Shown piece by piece: positions 1 through 12,539 of a DNA stretch of 64,000 bases. A program made the position numbers and the translations under genes. The notes beneath the pieces are model-generated. The model had not been told where the DNA came from. It searched no databases and saw nothing but the letters and a program-made list of their open reading frames with translations. Every line of letters begins with the position of its first letter. The first letter of the stretch is position 1. This DNA comes from Valencia hispanica. Lineage: Eukaryota > Chordata > Actinopteri > Cyprinodontiformes > Valenciidae. Location of the stretch: contig OY747709.1 of assembly GCA_963556495.2 (NCBI GenBank), positions 16,539,900 to 16,603,899 on the forward strand. The letters run 5' to 3'.

Positions 1-429
1 AGTTGGATTTTTTTTTGTTTTTAAACCAAATCAACAGCCAGAAAGTCGACGTGCTGTAGGAGGCAGAGGCCTCTCAGCAATCAAACGATGTCGAATAATT
101 ACAAAAAAGACAAGCCCTCCTAAAATAAGGACCTAGAGACAGTTTCCTGATCAGAACTCTGTTAGCACAAACTACACTTGCACTATGATGATTTCTTCAC
201 TGAAAAGTCAAGGGCTTTATAGCTTGCTAAATTTTTCAGAGGAATAGAAACTTCAGTCGCCTGGAATGGTTCCAACCAGACACCATCGTGTTAAAGCTGC
301 CGTTTCTTTTAGTCTGCATACCACTACAGAAAGTAGTTACCACTAATGGTGATCTACAGGTATGTAAAAAAAAAAAAATTACAACATCCTAAAAAGGTAA
401 ATATGTCACTTGTCAGTTGAACTGGATGT

Positions 430-965
430 AAATTAATTACACAAAGTGAAATATTCCAAGCCTATATTTCTTACAGCTTCATGGCTTACAGATAATGAAA
501 ACGCACATTTCAGTGTCGAAGAAAATATACTGGGAGAAAGTTCAATATTGGAAACTAATGGTGTCACACCTAAATCAGATAATTAACTCAAAACCCCTTG
601 CAAAGTTTCATGGGCTTCTAAATGGTCTCTCATTCTGGCTCAGTAGGCTATACAATCATGGGGAAGTCTGCTGATTGGACAGATGTCTAGAAGACAGTCA
701 TTGACACTCCCCACGAGCACCACGGCTTTTAGAGGATTGTCAAGCAAAATCCATTCAAGAATTTGTGGGAGCTTCACCAGGAAAGAACCAAGACTGGAGT
801 CGGAGCATCAAAAGCCACAATGCACAGAGCAATCCTACACATGGGCCACAGGTATCCCCCCTGGGGTAAGGAGAAGACCTGGACTGTTGCTCAGTGGTCC
901 AAAGTCCTCTTTTCAGATCTATGGAGAGTTTGCATTTAATTTATCAAGTTCTCAGAGTCTGGAGG
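430..965 (+). mobile_element. Decayed Tc1-like element fragment
   Basis: Bases 437-500 resemble the inner terminal region of the Tc1 element at 19201 (aaatatt-caagcc followed by ggcttacag). From about 750 one frame reads ELHQERTKTGVGASKATMHR and later [13 protein letters not shown], the region running from the end of the DNA-binding domain to the first catalytic Asp of Tc1 transposases. Frames are broken and the right end is missing, so it is non-functional. Confidence 0.7.
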
Positions 966-1315
966 GATGATTGGGGATGCACAGAATCCACATAGCTTTC
1001 TCTAGCAGTGACCTTTGTAGATATATATACCACCTTTACAATCCACACTATGCATGGTGGTAAGTTCTTGTTCATTATGGTTTGTCAAGGTTTCAGTTTT
1101 AAATGTTTTAATTCTTGCTCCTACTGTAAACATCAGCTAGTTTAGGACTGTAGCTATCTTTTATTTCTTGAATGTCACGTTCTTCTGTCTTTACCATTTT
1201 GAAGAATTACTTCAAGAAATTGGTATGTGTCACATCACAATTATGATGCAAGGGGGAAAGTAATGGATCACTAATGAACATTTGCACCCACACCACTACC
1301 AACATTGCTCATATA

Positions 1316-2386
1316 CAGTGGAAACCAGAAATTTACATACACCGAATAAAGAGACCTACACCTTTTTTCTCATTCTCTGAAGTTAAATTAGAGCAAACGT
1401 CTTTTTTAAAGGTCAGAATTACCAAACGTATTTCTATTCACTAAATGCCTCAGTAATGAGAAGGAATTTACCATCTTCAAAATTACATACATTTCCCCAG
1501 TATTTGGTAGAATTGCCTTTGAACTGGATGACCAGAGTCAAACATTTTGGGTTTCCTTCCACAAGCGTCTGAAAACAGATTGCTGGAGTTCTGTCCCATT
1601 CATCCTAACAAAGCTGGTGGAACCGAGTCAGGTTTGTAGGCCTTTTCAGATCTGCCCAAAAATTCTCTATAGGATTGAGATCAGGGCTTTTGTGACAGCC
1701 ACACCAAAACACTGACTTGGTTGTCCTTAAGCCACTTTATAACCACTTTGGCTGTATGCTTGGGGTCTTTGTCCATTAAGAAGACACATTTATGCCTGAG
1801 CTTTAACTTCCTTGCTGATGTCTTTAGATGTTGCTTCAATATTTCCACAGTTCTTTCATGATGCCATCTATTTTATGACGTGCACCAGTTCTTCCACCAG
1901 CTAAACAGCCCCACATGTTGCTGCCAACCCAATACTTCCCTTCCGGGATGGTGTTCCCAGGCTTAATGGGGGACCTCCTCCGATTGTAACAATGGTCCTT
2001 GTGGCCAAACAGTCCAACCTTAGTTTCATCAGAACACAGGACGTCTCAAAAACGGACGTCTTTGTCCCTGTGTGCATTTGCAAACTGCAGTCTGGCTCTT
2101 AAGGTTTCATTTGTAGTAATAGCTTCCTCCTCCCGGGAGTGCCTCCAAAAAAACTCAATGTGTCAGTTACCCTATCAGAAGTTTCCAAAGCCATGATGTC
2201 ATGAGAGCTTTCCCTCATTACTTCTGATTCTGAAGACAATAAATAAATCCCTGACATTTTCTCATTGAGGCATTTAGCAAATAGAAATAATTTAGGTAAA
2301 ACAAGAGAAGTTTGGTCTGGTTTAACTTAAGACAGCGAGACTTTTTTTATTTTTTATTTGGTGCATGTAAAATCCAGGTTTAACTG
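1316..2386 (-). mobile_element. Tc1/mariner element, internally deleted, minus orientation
   Basis: The ends are inverted repeats (CAGTGGAAACCAGAAATTTACATACAC at the left, complementary to the right end closing at AACTG), flanked by TA at 1314-1315 and 2387-2388. The body is a minus-strand transposase remnant of the same family as the element at 25727. At about 1.07 kb against 1.5 kb it lacks part of the transposase, and the frame is broken. Confidence 0.85.
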
Positions 2387-2519
2387 TATAATACGGTGAC
2401 ACACCAAGGAACGATTTTCTTTTTTCTCTGTTCCAGACACCTATAAGCAATTTTATTCTCAGGTCAGCAATAAGTTTGTTACAATGAACAAGTATGCACA
2501 CAAAATCAGATTTTTAGTA

Positions 2520-4354
2520 AATCTTTTTATTAAATCAGTATTTACAGGCAGTCTGTATTTTCTGCTCCGCCACTAGATTTCCTCAACTAAAATCTCTTCA
2601 ACAATATAGAGAATTCCCCCTTTTAAATATACCCATTTTTTTCCTTAAAAACCAAAAGGAATAAAAATCAACAACTAGGAAGTAAAGATGTGATACAGGA
2701 GGCACAAGCTGAATTCACCCATTACCACAAGAGTCTTTGTGTTGATGATCTTGCACCACTAAGTATGGCTTTGAGATCTCATCTGAACAATTAAAAGGTG
2801 AGAAAACATTTACTGGGCACAACGGTCCTAGAAAAGCCACACGGTCGAGTTCTCTGGTTCACAACCTGCTGTGCCGCTCTGTTGAGGCAGTCGATCGTCC
2901 TACAGGGAATGAAGCTACAGTTCTGACACAAAGATGCAAACCTTTTTTTTTTTTAATGGGGGGAGAAAAAGCAACTAAAATACTTTTACCTTGAGACAGC
3001 AACTCTTATTTTCTGTTATATTAAGCTCGACAGAGCACTGCTTTTAAGTGCCGGCCGTAAGTTAAATACATACAATTAGTCTTCTGAGAACACAAACCCG
3101 CTGGGGAAAATACAATCTTCGTTCATTTCATTCATTCATTCAGTCTCATTCATATGGACCTGAGTTCCTAAATTTTACTTCAGAAGAAGGTGTGAAGAAA
3201 CATCACCGAAGGGGTGGAGACAGGACAGCAGTAAATGTCATTTTAAAATTTCACTAAAACTCCTGCCAACACTATTTTCAAATCATAAAAATTTAGCTTT
3301 TTCTTTAAAAAATAAAACAAAAAGGGGGGCTTTTGGTTTATTTAAAATACTCTTCTTACACTGCTGTCATTTCATATAAAAGGCCAGAAAAGCTACTTGA
3401 AACCTGACTTGGATCCATTCCCCCCTCTTCATTCTTATTTCCTCTTAAATAGAAAGTACGCAACGACTGTCGAAGGAAGACAGCTAAAAGCTTGAAAAAA
3501 AGTAAACAAAACTTGTCAGATATATAACTTGACACACATAACCCCTGACCTCTGTTTATTTTTTTAACAAAATGGCAGTTTTTAAATAGTAGGGGATGCA
3601 CTGATACCTTGAACAGTTTTCAGCATTTAATGCATCTTTTACACCAGATAAAACGCGCTGCAGTTCCCGAGAGCTTGTTAAAGCTTCGATTTTTACCACC
3701 GGATAAGACGGTGGCGAAACATGATTCTCATTTCCTGCTTTAAAGTTTAATATCTAATGCTGTTTCAATGAACAGACTTAGCGGTGCTTAAGAACTGGGA
3801 TATGCATTTAAAAGATATCAGTGCATGCCTTGTGTAAAGACGAGTGATTAAAAAGAAAGAAAAAGAGAATGTCTGGTATTATTGCTGGGAAGAAGCCGCT
3901 GTACAAGAACCAGCTGATCTAGTTTTGATATGACCCCTCGTTTCACCTCATCCTTGAACTGCTCATGCACGAGTCTTTGCTTTTGCTCTTCTTACGTCTG
4001 TGGACAGACAGAACCAAAAATAAAATGAAAAGGTGGAGGCTGAGGGGTGTCTGTTAAAGGAGGAGAGGGGGGGGATCATCACAGTGAGTCCAGAATAAGT
4101 CCATAATCACAGTGCCGAATGAACATGGGGAGGAGGAGAGAGAGGAGAGCTCATTTCAGCTCGACGTCGCCCCGGAGTTCCTTCGCTCCCTGACAAATTG
4201 GTCCGGCTGCGAGAGGGACGCTATACAGCCCGGCTGACGTGAGGGAACTGAGGGGAGAAAGGCTAAAGAATACAGTGCGCTGTTTGATCTCAGGTGGCTC
4301 TTAATCTCTCTCTCTGTCTCTCCCCTCCGCGGCTGGGACGTCCCAGAGACCCAC
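2520..4354 (-). other. szrd1: Probable SZRD1 3' UTR
   Basis: The stretch downstream of the SZRD1 stop codon holds no recognised gene or mobile element. Minus-strand AATAAA hexamers occur at 3555-3560, 3337-3342 and 2526-2531. A long 3' UTR is usual for vertebrate SZRD1, and the last hexamer would give one of about 1.8 kb. The actual cleavage site cannot be read from the sequence. Confidence 0.5.
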
Positions 4355-7300
4355 TTATCTGTGCTGTCGGAACCCCTGGGTGCTATCTGGGCCGGCGGGC
4401 TGCCGGACAGTTTGATTGTTTGATCTGGTGTCCTCTGAAGGCATTGTGGAGTTATTGCGTACTGGCCTGTGAGAAGAGAGGAAATGGGAGTGAATTAGAC
4501 ACGGCTGCTTTATTCCCCCCCCCCCTCTCATCTGCTAGAGAGGTTATACTGAATGTGTTCGATGCTACGTACTGAATCCCTGAAGTCTCACATCACATCC
4601 CACTGAGTAGGAGACAATTATCTCAGCTTCAAGGACCTTCAACATCTATCTAAAACACTATTTAGACCGTCCAGCTAATTCGACTTTTTGTAATTCGTAC
4701 ATTTGCTGAGGAATTCACTACAATTCAAACATCCAAATCAACACCAGTTCCTTTGATTCAGCCGTCTGAGATCAAACACATTACACACAAGTAGGACACA
4801 CAGCTCATTAGGTGATTAGTCCAGATCCAAAACTTTCTCAGGCCTCCAGACTAACCCAGCTACAGTAAACTGAAAATGTTCTCCAACTTGTTCCACCTTC
4901 AGAAAAATAGTTGGCTCTCAAATGACCACAAATGCAAAGCATTAAAAAAAACTTTGAGAAATAACTTTTCTTTTTTACTTAAGGCAATTAAGAGTTGATA
5001 CAAGAATTTAAATTAAGCTAACTGTGCTGCTCTGCTCTCAGATCCCCACAATGACAAGGCCTGCATCACTACAACTTGATGAGTTTTAATTGTGTTTGAA
5101 TTGCTTTGGGTCCCTGTCAAGCCAAGTACGCGACGCTGCTTCTAGTGGGGATATGATTTCATTCATCAGGCTGGCTGAAGCACAAATGTGAGCGAGTCAA
5201 AAAGCAAAACCACCACAACCCCTGGTAAAGGTTGAGCTAATGAAAATGTCTTCAGCCTTCCACTAGAGGGCGCAAAACAAACCACATGTGATACAGGTCC
5301 TTCTCAAAAAATTAGCATATTGTGATTAAGTTCATTCTTTTCCATAATGTAATGATAAAAATTAAACTTTCATATATTTTAAATTCATTGCACACCAACT
5401 GAAATATTTTAGGTCTTTTATTGTTTTAAAACTGATGATTTTGGCATACAGCTCATGAAAACCCAAAATTCCTATCTCAAAAAATTAGCATATTTCATCC
5501 GACCAATAAAAGAAAAGTGTTTTTAATACAAAAAAAGTCAACCTTCAAATAATTATGTTCAGTTATGCACTCAATACTTGGTCGGGAATCCTTTTGCAGA
5601 AATGACTACTTCAATGCGGCGTGGCATGGAGGCAATCAGCCAGTGGCACTGCTGACGTGTTATGGAGGCCCAGGATGCTTCGATAGCGGCCTGAAGCTCA
5701 TCCAGAGTGTTGGGTGTTGCGTCTCTCAACTTCCTCTTCACAATATCCCACAGATTCTCTATGGGGTTCAGGTCAGGAGAGTTGGCAGGCCAATTGAGCA
5801 CAGTAATACCATGGTCAGTAAACAATTTACCAGTGGTTTTGGCACTGTGAGCAGGTGCCAGGTCGTGCTGAAAAATGAAATCTTCATCCCCATAAAGCTT
5901 TTCAGCAGATGGAAGCATGGAGTGCTCCAAAATCTCCTGATAGCTAGCTGCATTGACCCTGCCCTTGATAAAACACAGTGGACCAACACCAGCAGCTGAC
6001 ATGGCACCCCAGACCATCACTGACTGTGGGTACTTGACACTGGACTTCAGGCATTTTAGCATTTCCTTCTCCCCAATCTTCCTCCAGACTCTGGCACCTT
6101 GATTTCCGAATGATATGCAAAATTTGCTTTCATCCGAAAAAAGTACTTTGGACCACTGAGCAACATTCCAGTGCTGCTTCTCTGTAGCCCAGGTCAGGCG
6201 CTTCTGCCGCTGTTTCTGGTTCAAAAGTGGCTTGTAGCCCATTTCCTGCACACACCTGTGCACGGTGGCTCTGGATGTTTCTACTCCAGACTCAGTCCAC
6301 TGCTTCCACAGATCCCCCAAGGTCTGGAATCGGTCCTTGTCCACAATCTTCCTCAGGGTTCGGTCACCTCTTCTCGTTGTTCAGCGTTTTCTGCCACACT
6401 TTTTCCTTCCCACAGACTTCCCACTGAGGTGCCTTGATACAGCACTCTGGGAACAGCCTATTTGTTCAGAAATTTCTTTCTGTGTCTTACCCTCTTGCTT
6501 GAGGGTGTCAATGATGGCCTTCTGGGCAGCAGTCAGGTCGGCAGTCTTACCCATGATTGCGGTTTTGAGTAATGAACCAGGCTGGGAGTTTTTAAAAGCC
6601 TCAGGAATCTTTAGCAGGTGTTTAGAGTTAATTAGTTGATTCAGATGATTAGGTTAATAGCTCGTTTAGAGAACCTTTTCATGATATGCTAATTTTTTGA
6701 GATAGGAATTTTGGGTTTTTATGAGCTGTATGCCAAAATCATCAGTTTTAAAACAATAAAAGACCTGAAATATTTCAGTTGGTGTGCAATGAATCTAAAA
6801 TATATGAAAGTTAAATTTTTATCATTACATTATGGAAAATATCACAATATGCTAATTTTTGAGAAGGACCTGTACTCTTCTACATCAAGACTAACCAGCT
6901 CTTGTAATGAAACTAAAACTTAAAAGTGAGCAGAACTTCTAAAAGCTTTAAACAGGCAGACGGAGAAAAAAAAATATCTGATGGATTTTTTTCTATTTCC
7001 CTACACTTTTCTGACATCCTCCTACTGACTTACTGTCTTATTAGTTCTAGGGTTCAAGTCACTGCAAATATTTTCCTCCTGATTCAAGTACACAACGAAA
7101 GTTAAAAAGAAATTTGTAAAATTTCTAAGCTAAATAATAAAACAACTTATTTTTGTTTTAATAGGACTGCCCTGTTCAAAAAAAGTGAATGCTCAGCCTA
7201 CAAAGACGTGAACTACAACAACAGAGAGAAAGCCAAGCCAACAGTGTTTAAAAAGCCCTTCAAAACAGCCGGAACTGACTGAAGTGCTGCACATAAAATT

Positions 7301-10300
7301 CAAGAAGAATAAAACTCATAAAATAAAAAGACAAAGCAATAAAACAACAATAAAATGATTGGAAAGCATTTGGATAGTTCCTAGTCGTTCAATAAGTTTT
7401 CCCTGATATGTACTTGGTTATGCAGGCCTAAAACAAAGCTGTTAGCAAACACATGGATGAAGATCTTCAACAAAACATCATGTGGGGTTAAGCAATAACT
7501 GAGAACTATCTACCTTGTCTCGTAGCAGCATAAAAAATGACTTTTAACTAAGCTCTCGAATCTCAACTCAGTAATTGTTACCTGTCAGTGTTGGGCTTTT
7601 CCTGAGGAGTCTCCTCTGGGCAGGCGCTACCCAGTATTCGTTTCCTGGCCTCCGCATACTCCGCCTCTCGCTGGGCCAGAGACTTGACCTGCGGAGTAGG
7701 CCTGTTCGAGTTCATGGATGACGCCAAAGACCCGTTACTCGCTGGTCGCTTCAAAATGCGTATCTGAGGCGGGGGTCCTGCTGGTAAAGAGTTGTCCTGA
7801 ATCACCATGGTTGTCTTTAATGGCGATCGGGAAGAATTACTGGACTCCCTGAGGGAAAGAAAGAAAAGAAGCACAGACGACAATAAGTTTAGGGCCAAAA
7901 CAAACAAACCTTTTTGATGTGATTACTCCTGTCTTTGTCAGCTTTCAGCCACGTTTCGAAGGTTGATAACAAATGGCCCAGATCGAATCGGATTAATCAC
8001 TTATATGCCAACACTTTTGGGATTTCTTTTTGTTTCACTCAAACTCTTTCAAATGTTTTTCATGCTGATTTTTTGGATCTAAAACGCAAATCTACTGAAG
8101 CTTCAGAAGTTGTAAAAGGGGAGACTGTTGTTCTGAAGTGTGAACACACCAACGACACCACAGTTTTGTACCTAAACTGGCTTAGTTTTCACACAGAGTG
8201 CTGAGAAATCCCACTTTTCAACTTGTACACAACACGCAGTGAAGTGCAGCATTGAGCCCAACGCCAAGCAAACTTAAAACGCCACAGCCAACCGCATGTT
8301 TGGGCCGTTTACTTTAGCATTTAAAGGTTCTTACTTTTCTCTCTGGCTGATCCGAAGCTTCTCTTCTAACCGTTTTTCCATTTCCTGAGGGGAAAGTAGG
8401 GCAAACAGGAGTTCATGAGAACAAACACCAAATTGATTTGGGACAGGAAAGAGTAAAGTAGGTAGTAAGCTGGAGAGAGGATGGAAAGCAGGATTCCGTT
8501 ACAAGCTATTTATACACAAGGGAACAGCTGCCAAGTCATACACTCTGTGTCCAGTTAGCTAACATTGGATATAAAGTACTGCTTAAAATTCATCCTAGTT
8601 TATTAACAATAAAAATGAAGACAGAAAAACAGGAGAGAGGTTAGGTGATTACACATGTTTGAAAAGGATTACAAATCTGGTATCTAAGACGACAGTGTGC
8701 CACAAAACTGCCAGCAGAAACCCAGAGCAATATTGCAACTATAATGTTTTACATTATTATTATTTTTTATAATAGTGCAATACGTACCTTTTTCTCCCCG
8801 TTTTACTTTTTAAAACTTGCTTTATGGCAGCCACCCTTCCACCAGGACCATTTTCGATCAGGCTTTGGCAAGTAAATGGCTCAGTCGACGGGCCGGGAGC
8901 ATCACAGGCCTCGAGGAGTCGGTTCTTGGTCGGATGTTGTCCTATTTCTAAAAGACGAGAAAATTCCTCTATGTAGTTCTGCATTAAGGAGCAGAAACAG
9001 ACAAAAAGCATTTTTCTGAAGATAAGTACTTATTAACCTTAACCACAGAATAAAAACCAAAAACAGAAATCTCAATGTTCTCGACCAAAACAAAGCCAAT
9101 CAGAAAATCTGAAGAACTGTTTTTAAAACGCCACTTTCAAGAAAATGGTTCTCTTGATTCAGAACTGTCTGTTTAGCAGTACAATAGAGCGCTGCTACTC
9201 TCGTGCCCAGGTCTCTATTGAAAAAGATGTTAGTCTGAAGCCTGTGATAACCTTGTTGATGGTCTTGTGAAAAATACATGCACAAGTATATACTGGCAAT
9301 TTTTTTTCTTTTCTGTTTTGGGTTCTCTGCTAACAAAGACCCCTGCTGGTATCTATAACCCCTTACAGGTGTTATGTAGTATAATACTTATTTATATAGC
9401 AACATGATTTCACTGAGCTTTCATCTGCTGTTTTGGTGGTGAAGAACCATAATAGCGTGGCAATATTGCAACCAGAATCATGAAATCAGTTGTAAAGCCT
9501 GAATGGACATCGCTTAATGTATAAACGTCACTCGTGTATAGTGCTGTCAAAGCAATTCTCGCTGGTACAGATATTCTAATCATACATTTTCCATCTATTG
9601 TGGAGTCATATGTAAACATACAGTAAACGGAAGTACTAGATAAAAGATAGCAAAGTCTGTGAAAACCAGAAGGTACGTTTAGGGACTGCAGACCCTTTTC
9701 TGTCAGGTTTTTAACCATAATTACACAACAGTACTCCAAGAAAGTATTGTGACATTAGTTTGCCAATATGAGCATGATGCTGAAACTTCCTGATTTATTA
9801 GGTCAACTACATACATTTCAACCCGTCTGATTTGTGTGGGGGGAAAAAAGAAGTGTTTCTTAACTTCAGATTGTAACTATGTTTACTTTGAAAAAAATAA
9901 TACAACCACAATGCCTCTTTTGTTTAAGACCAGAGGGTTGGCTGCAGCTGTTTAATTAATAATAATAATAAAAAAAAACATTCTGCACTAACAAACTTGG
10001 CCTAAAAGACGACTTATCTGATTTCAAAAAGTTGTAGCTCTCTAACCTACATTCATGTTCTTATTTTAAACGTGGTGTAATAAAGTAGCTCGTTCTGTAG
10101 TGCAACTCTATTAACAATATTAATCTGCCTAATATTATTTTTTTCCTTACTCATTTGCAGCTATTCATATAAAAACAAATAGGTTTATACTACGCTGATG
10201 AATTTTTTTTTTTTTTTTTTGTAATTAAACATTGAACAAATAAAGCTGTAAAGTAAAAAACAAAAAAGCGGAGGAGCAGTTTGGTAACAAGTAGCTCCTA

Positions 10301-11004
10301 CTCAGAGCTACAAGGTTGCTCAACACCCTTTCCAGGTCCAAGTATTATGTCTAAATTTCGCGAACTTTATTAAACATAAACGAATAAACTGATTGTGAGT
10401 TTTACTGTTCCCAATATTGTTTATGACCATCAGAAAAAAAACTTTCACTCTTATCTGATGAACATTTTTCGTTTATAGCTATCTAAAAATCTGTAAAGTC
10501 ATTTTTTAGGGTGTAGTTGTTGAATTGAACCGAAGACCGGAGGTATTTAAGTGTCATGTGTTTATCTACCCCAGATAAACTGTCAACATTTCAACGCGGC
10601 TCCATCCAATGTAGCATTACGTTAGTTAGCACTAGCCTTAGCAGTTGCCCATAGCCGCGCTAGCTGGCCAAGTCATACCGAAGAACTGCGTGTATTTTAC
10701 CTAATTTAGACAACATGCTAAACAAGTTAGCCTCACGTGTTTAATTAAGCCCGATAAAGTTCTAACCAGGTAAGTGGGGATAAGTTACTCGACTGGCTAA
10801 GTTTCTTGGAGCTACCATTAGCTGTAGCCACATTGTTGGCCCGTGGGAGTCGCTGAGACAACTCTTCCACGGGGAAGCCCGTCCGAATCACGGAGCTCCA
10901 CAAAGCAGAATAATCTCAGACCAGAGCCGTGCTCTGTTGTTTTTTATTTTATTTACCCCACTATGGGCAGCTGCCTCCCAACTTTCGGCGACCCCCTCAT
11001 CCAT
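4355..11004 (-). CDS. szrd1: SZRD1, SUZ RNA-binding domain-containing protein 1 (complete, four exons)
   Basis: The coding exons on the minus strand are 11004-10957, 8384-8335, 7848-7582 and 4466-4355. All junctions are GT-AG, the phases match (0, 2, 2), and the total is 477 nt or 158 aa plus TAA. The start is fixed by the family N-terminus: exon 1 reads [16 protein letters not shown], matching the acidic, Trp-containing start of vertebrate SZRD1. Exon 2 gives a charged helix ([13 protein letters not shown]). Exon 3 holds the SUZ domain (about residues 42-106), including [13 protein letters not shown] and [20 protein letters not shown]. Exon 4 ends in the conserved tail [12 protein letters not shown]. 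Human SZRD1 is about 152 aa, so the length fits. SUZ domains bind RNA and are found in mRNA-associated proteins; the cellular role of SZRD1 itself is poorly defined. Intron 3 carries a Tc1 element. I am very sure of the identity and exons. Confidence 0.95.
5294..6872 (-). mobile_element. Full-length Tc1/mariner element in SZRD1 intron 3
   Basis: Inverted terminal repeats starting CAGGTCCTTCTCAAAAA are present at both ends and closely match over roughly 80 bp or more. The element is flanked by the TA target duplication at 5292-5293 and 6873-6874. It is 1579 bp long and carries one transposase frame on the minus strand. Insertion in an intron probably leaves SZRD1 intact. Confidence 0.95.
5571..6554 (-). 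pseudogene. Tc1-like transposase with a single in-frame stop
   Basis: The frame opens at ATG 6554 ([14 protein letters not shown], a helix-turn-helix start) and runs 327 codons to a terminator at 5571. It is open throughout except for one TGA at 6383-6381 (codon 58). The catalytic triad is visible: LFSDESKF (first Asp), FQHDLAPAH (second Asp) and [11 protein letters not shown] (third residue, Glu). Tc1 transposases are usually about 340 aa, so the length is normal. The enzyme cuts and pastes its own element at TA. This copy is a recent arrival, one nonsense codon away from being open. Confidence 0.88.
8985..10600. other. SZRD1 intron 1, no further feature seen
   Basis: AT-rich intronic DNA with poly-A/T runs (for example 10204-10221). 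Short frames here lack splice sites and family motifs. Confidence 0.6.
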
Positions 11005-11160
11005 ATTTCGTTTCGCTCAGACACGCCGTAGAGTTGGCTGGGCTGAGCGGAGCTCCTCTAAAACCTCCACCTCCTCCGACGTCTGAGAGCTGTGACGTCA
11101 CCGTGGCGGAGTTCCCCACAGATCCAGGAAATGAACCACAACGATGGTGGAGCAGGTGCG
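11005..11160 (-). promoter_or_regulatory. szrd1: SZRD1 5' UTR and core promoter with a perfect CRE
   Basis: The bases directly upstream of the SZRD1 start codon are GC- and CpG-rich compared with the AT-rich surroundings. They contain the palindromic cAMP-response element TGACGTCA at 11093-11100. Full CREs usually lie within about 200 bp of a transcription start, so this is the likely SZRD1 promoter. The plus strand also offers an ATG at 11131 followed by a good splice donor at 11155/11156, so the promoter could be bidirectional. No TATA box is evident. Confidence 0.55.
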
Positions 11161-12185
11161 TCGAGAAAAAGAAATGTATCTGCATAATACGCGCTCCCCT
11201 ACGGAGGCCCCTAGGGGACATAGAACATTTTCTTCTTCGTCTTCATTCCCTTGCATTTTAATTAATTTCATTTTCTTTAATACAGTGACAGTGATAACAA
11301 ATGGAAATTTAAAATAGCACCTATGTACACTTTTAAAGATCCTCAGTAAAAGACGTGTTTGTACAATCTTGTACCTTTGGTGCAGAAAACTGGTTGAGAA
11401 GCGGTTTATTAACTGGGGGTTCATGATAGTTTTTATAACTAATAGCAGAAGATGCGACTGCACATGAAAACGGGTCCTAGACTACCACAACCAAAACTGT
11501 CAGCAGATGGCGACATTACCCCGTGACAATAACTAAAAATAATCCAAATGTTCTTTTTCTTTCTTTCTTTCTTTCTACAGGAATGGGAAGCCCACGTTGA
11601 ACTGTTTTTCCTCCCCACCTTAATGCACATGTAAAAGCCATACAAATAACTTATAACCAAACTTATAACTGCCTAGTAAATAAATTAATATTGCGAGGGA
11701 ACACAATAAAAAATGAATCTATGTCCCCTGGGGAGCTCAACCTTTAAAGGGTACATATGTGCAATTTTAAATTTGTTTTCACGGTGACTGTACACAAAAT
11801 AGACCAGGGTGTATTTGCACATTTATTGCATCCTTTATGTAAAAAAATAAAAGGTATTCATTGAATCTAATAAATTATTAAATCAGAAGTAATTTGATTA
11901 TGTGTTTTATTTCTGTCTTTGTACTTTTTAATTTTTTTTATTTTGAGTCACACAAGGCCACTTGTAACAGGTATGCATTTATCATCAACAGCAACGTCTT
12001 TTAACGTTTTGTAAAAGCAAGTTTTACTTTTGAACAATAAAAACAATACTTAGTGATTTACTTGCTGATCAAGTTTCAATTTAAATAGACCTCTTACATT
12101 TACATTAAAGAGCTTATTGGCATCTGGCTTTTTTAAAACTGGATCTTTCTCCTTGGTCCCTTTGGATCTTTCCTGCGGTCTCTGT
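11160..12185. other. Intergenic DNA upstream of SZRD1, nothing recognised
   Basis: It contains a short (TTTC)n tract near 11550-11576 and AT-rich DNA. No supported gene. Confidence 0.6.
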
Positions 12186-12189
12186 GGTG

Positions 12190-12535
12190 CTCCATCCATC
12201 CATCCATCCATTTTCTTCCGCTTATCCGGGGTCGGGTCGCGGGGGCAGCAGCCTAAGCAAAGAGACCCAGACTTCCCTCTCCCGAACCACTTGTTCCAGC
12301 TCCTCGGGAGGAACCCCAAGGCGCTCCCAGGCCAGCCGAGAAACATAGTCCCTCCAGCGTGTCCTGGGTCTTCCCCTGGGCCTCCTCCCGGTGAGACGTG
12401 CCTGAAACACCTCACCAGGGAGGCGTCCAGGAGGCATCCTGACCAGATGCCCGAGCCACGTCAACTGACTCCTCTCGATGTGGAGAAGCAGCGGCTCTAC
12501 TCTGAGCCCCCTCCGTTTCTGTGGTGCTGTGATCA
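12190..12535 (-). mobile_element. 3' end of a non-LTR retrotransposon with (GGAT)n tail
   Basis: The minus strand encodes the C-terminal part of a reverse-transcriptase ORF (LLLHIERSQLTWLGHLVRM, then GRPRTRWRDYVSRLAWERLG). It is followed by a GGATAAGCGGAAGAAAATGG motif and a (ATGG)n tail at 12193-12212. This arrangement is typical of a widespread fish LINE. I cannot fix the clade. The copy is 5'-truncated. Confidence 0.85.
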
Positions 12536-12539
12536 AAAA

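Noticed and set aside
3880..3930. Plus-strand phrase CWEEAA similar to the SZRD1 N-terminus
   Set aside because: It is on the wrong strand and lies inside the SZRD1 3' UTR. The real exon 1 was found at 10957-11004.
5565..6639. Several plus-strand frames across the Tc1 element
   Set aside because: They are antisense to the transposase, which carries all family motifs on the minus strand.
11098..11463. Minus-strand 121-codon frame upstream of SZRD1
   Set aside because: It has no family motif and overlaps the CpG-rich promoter; its EDEEE stretch is not the SZRD1 start.
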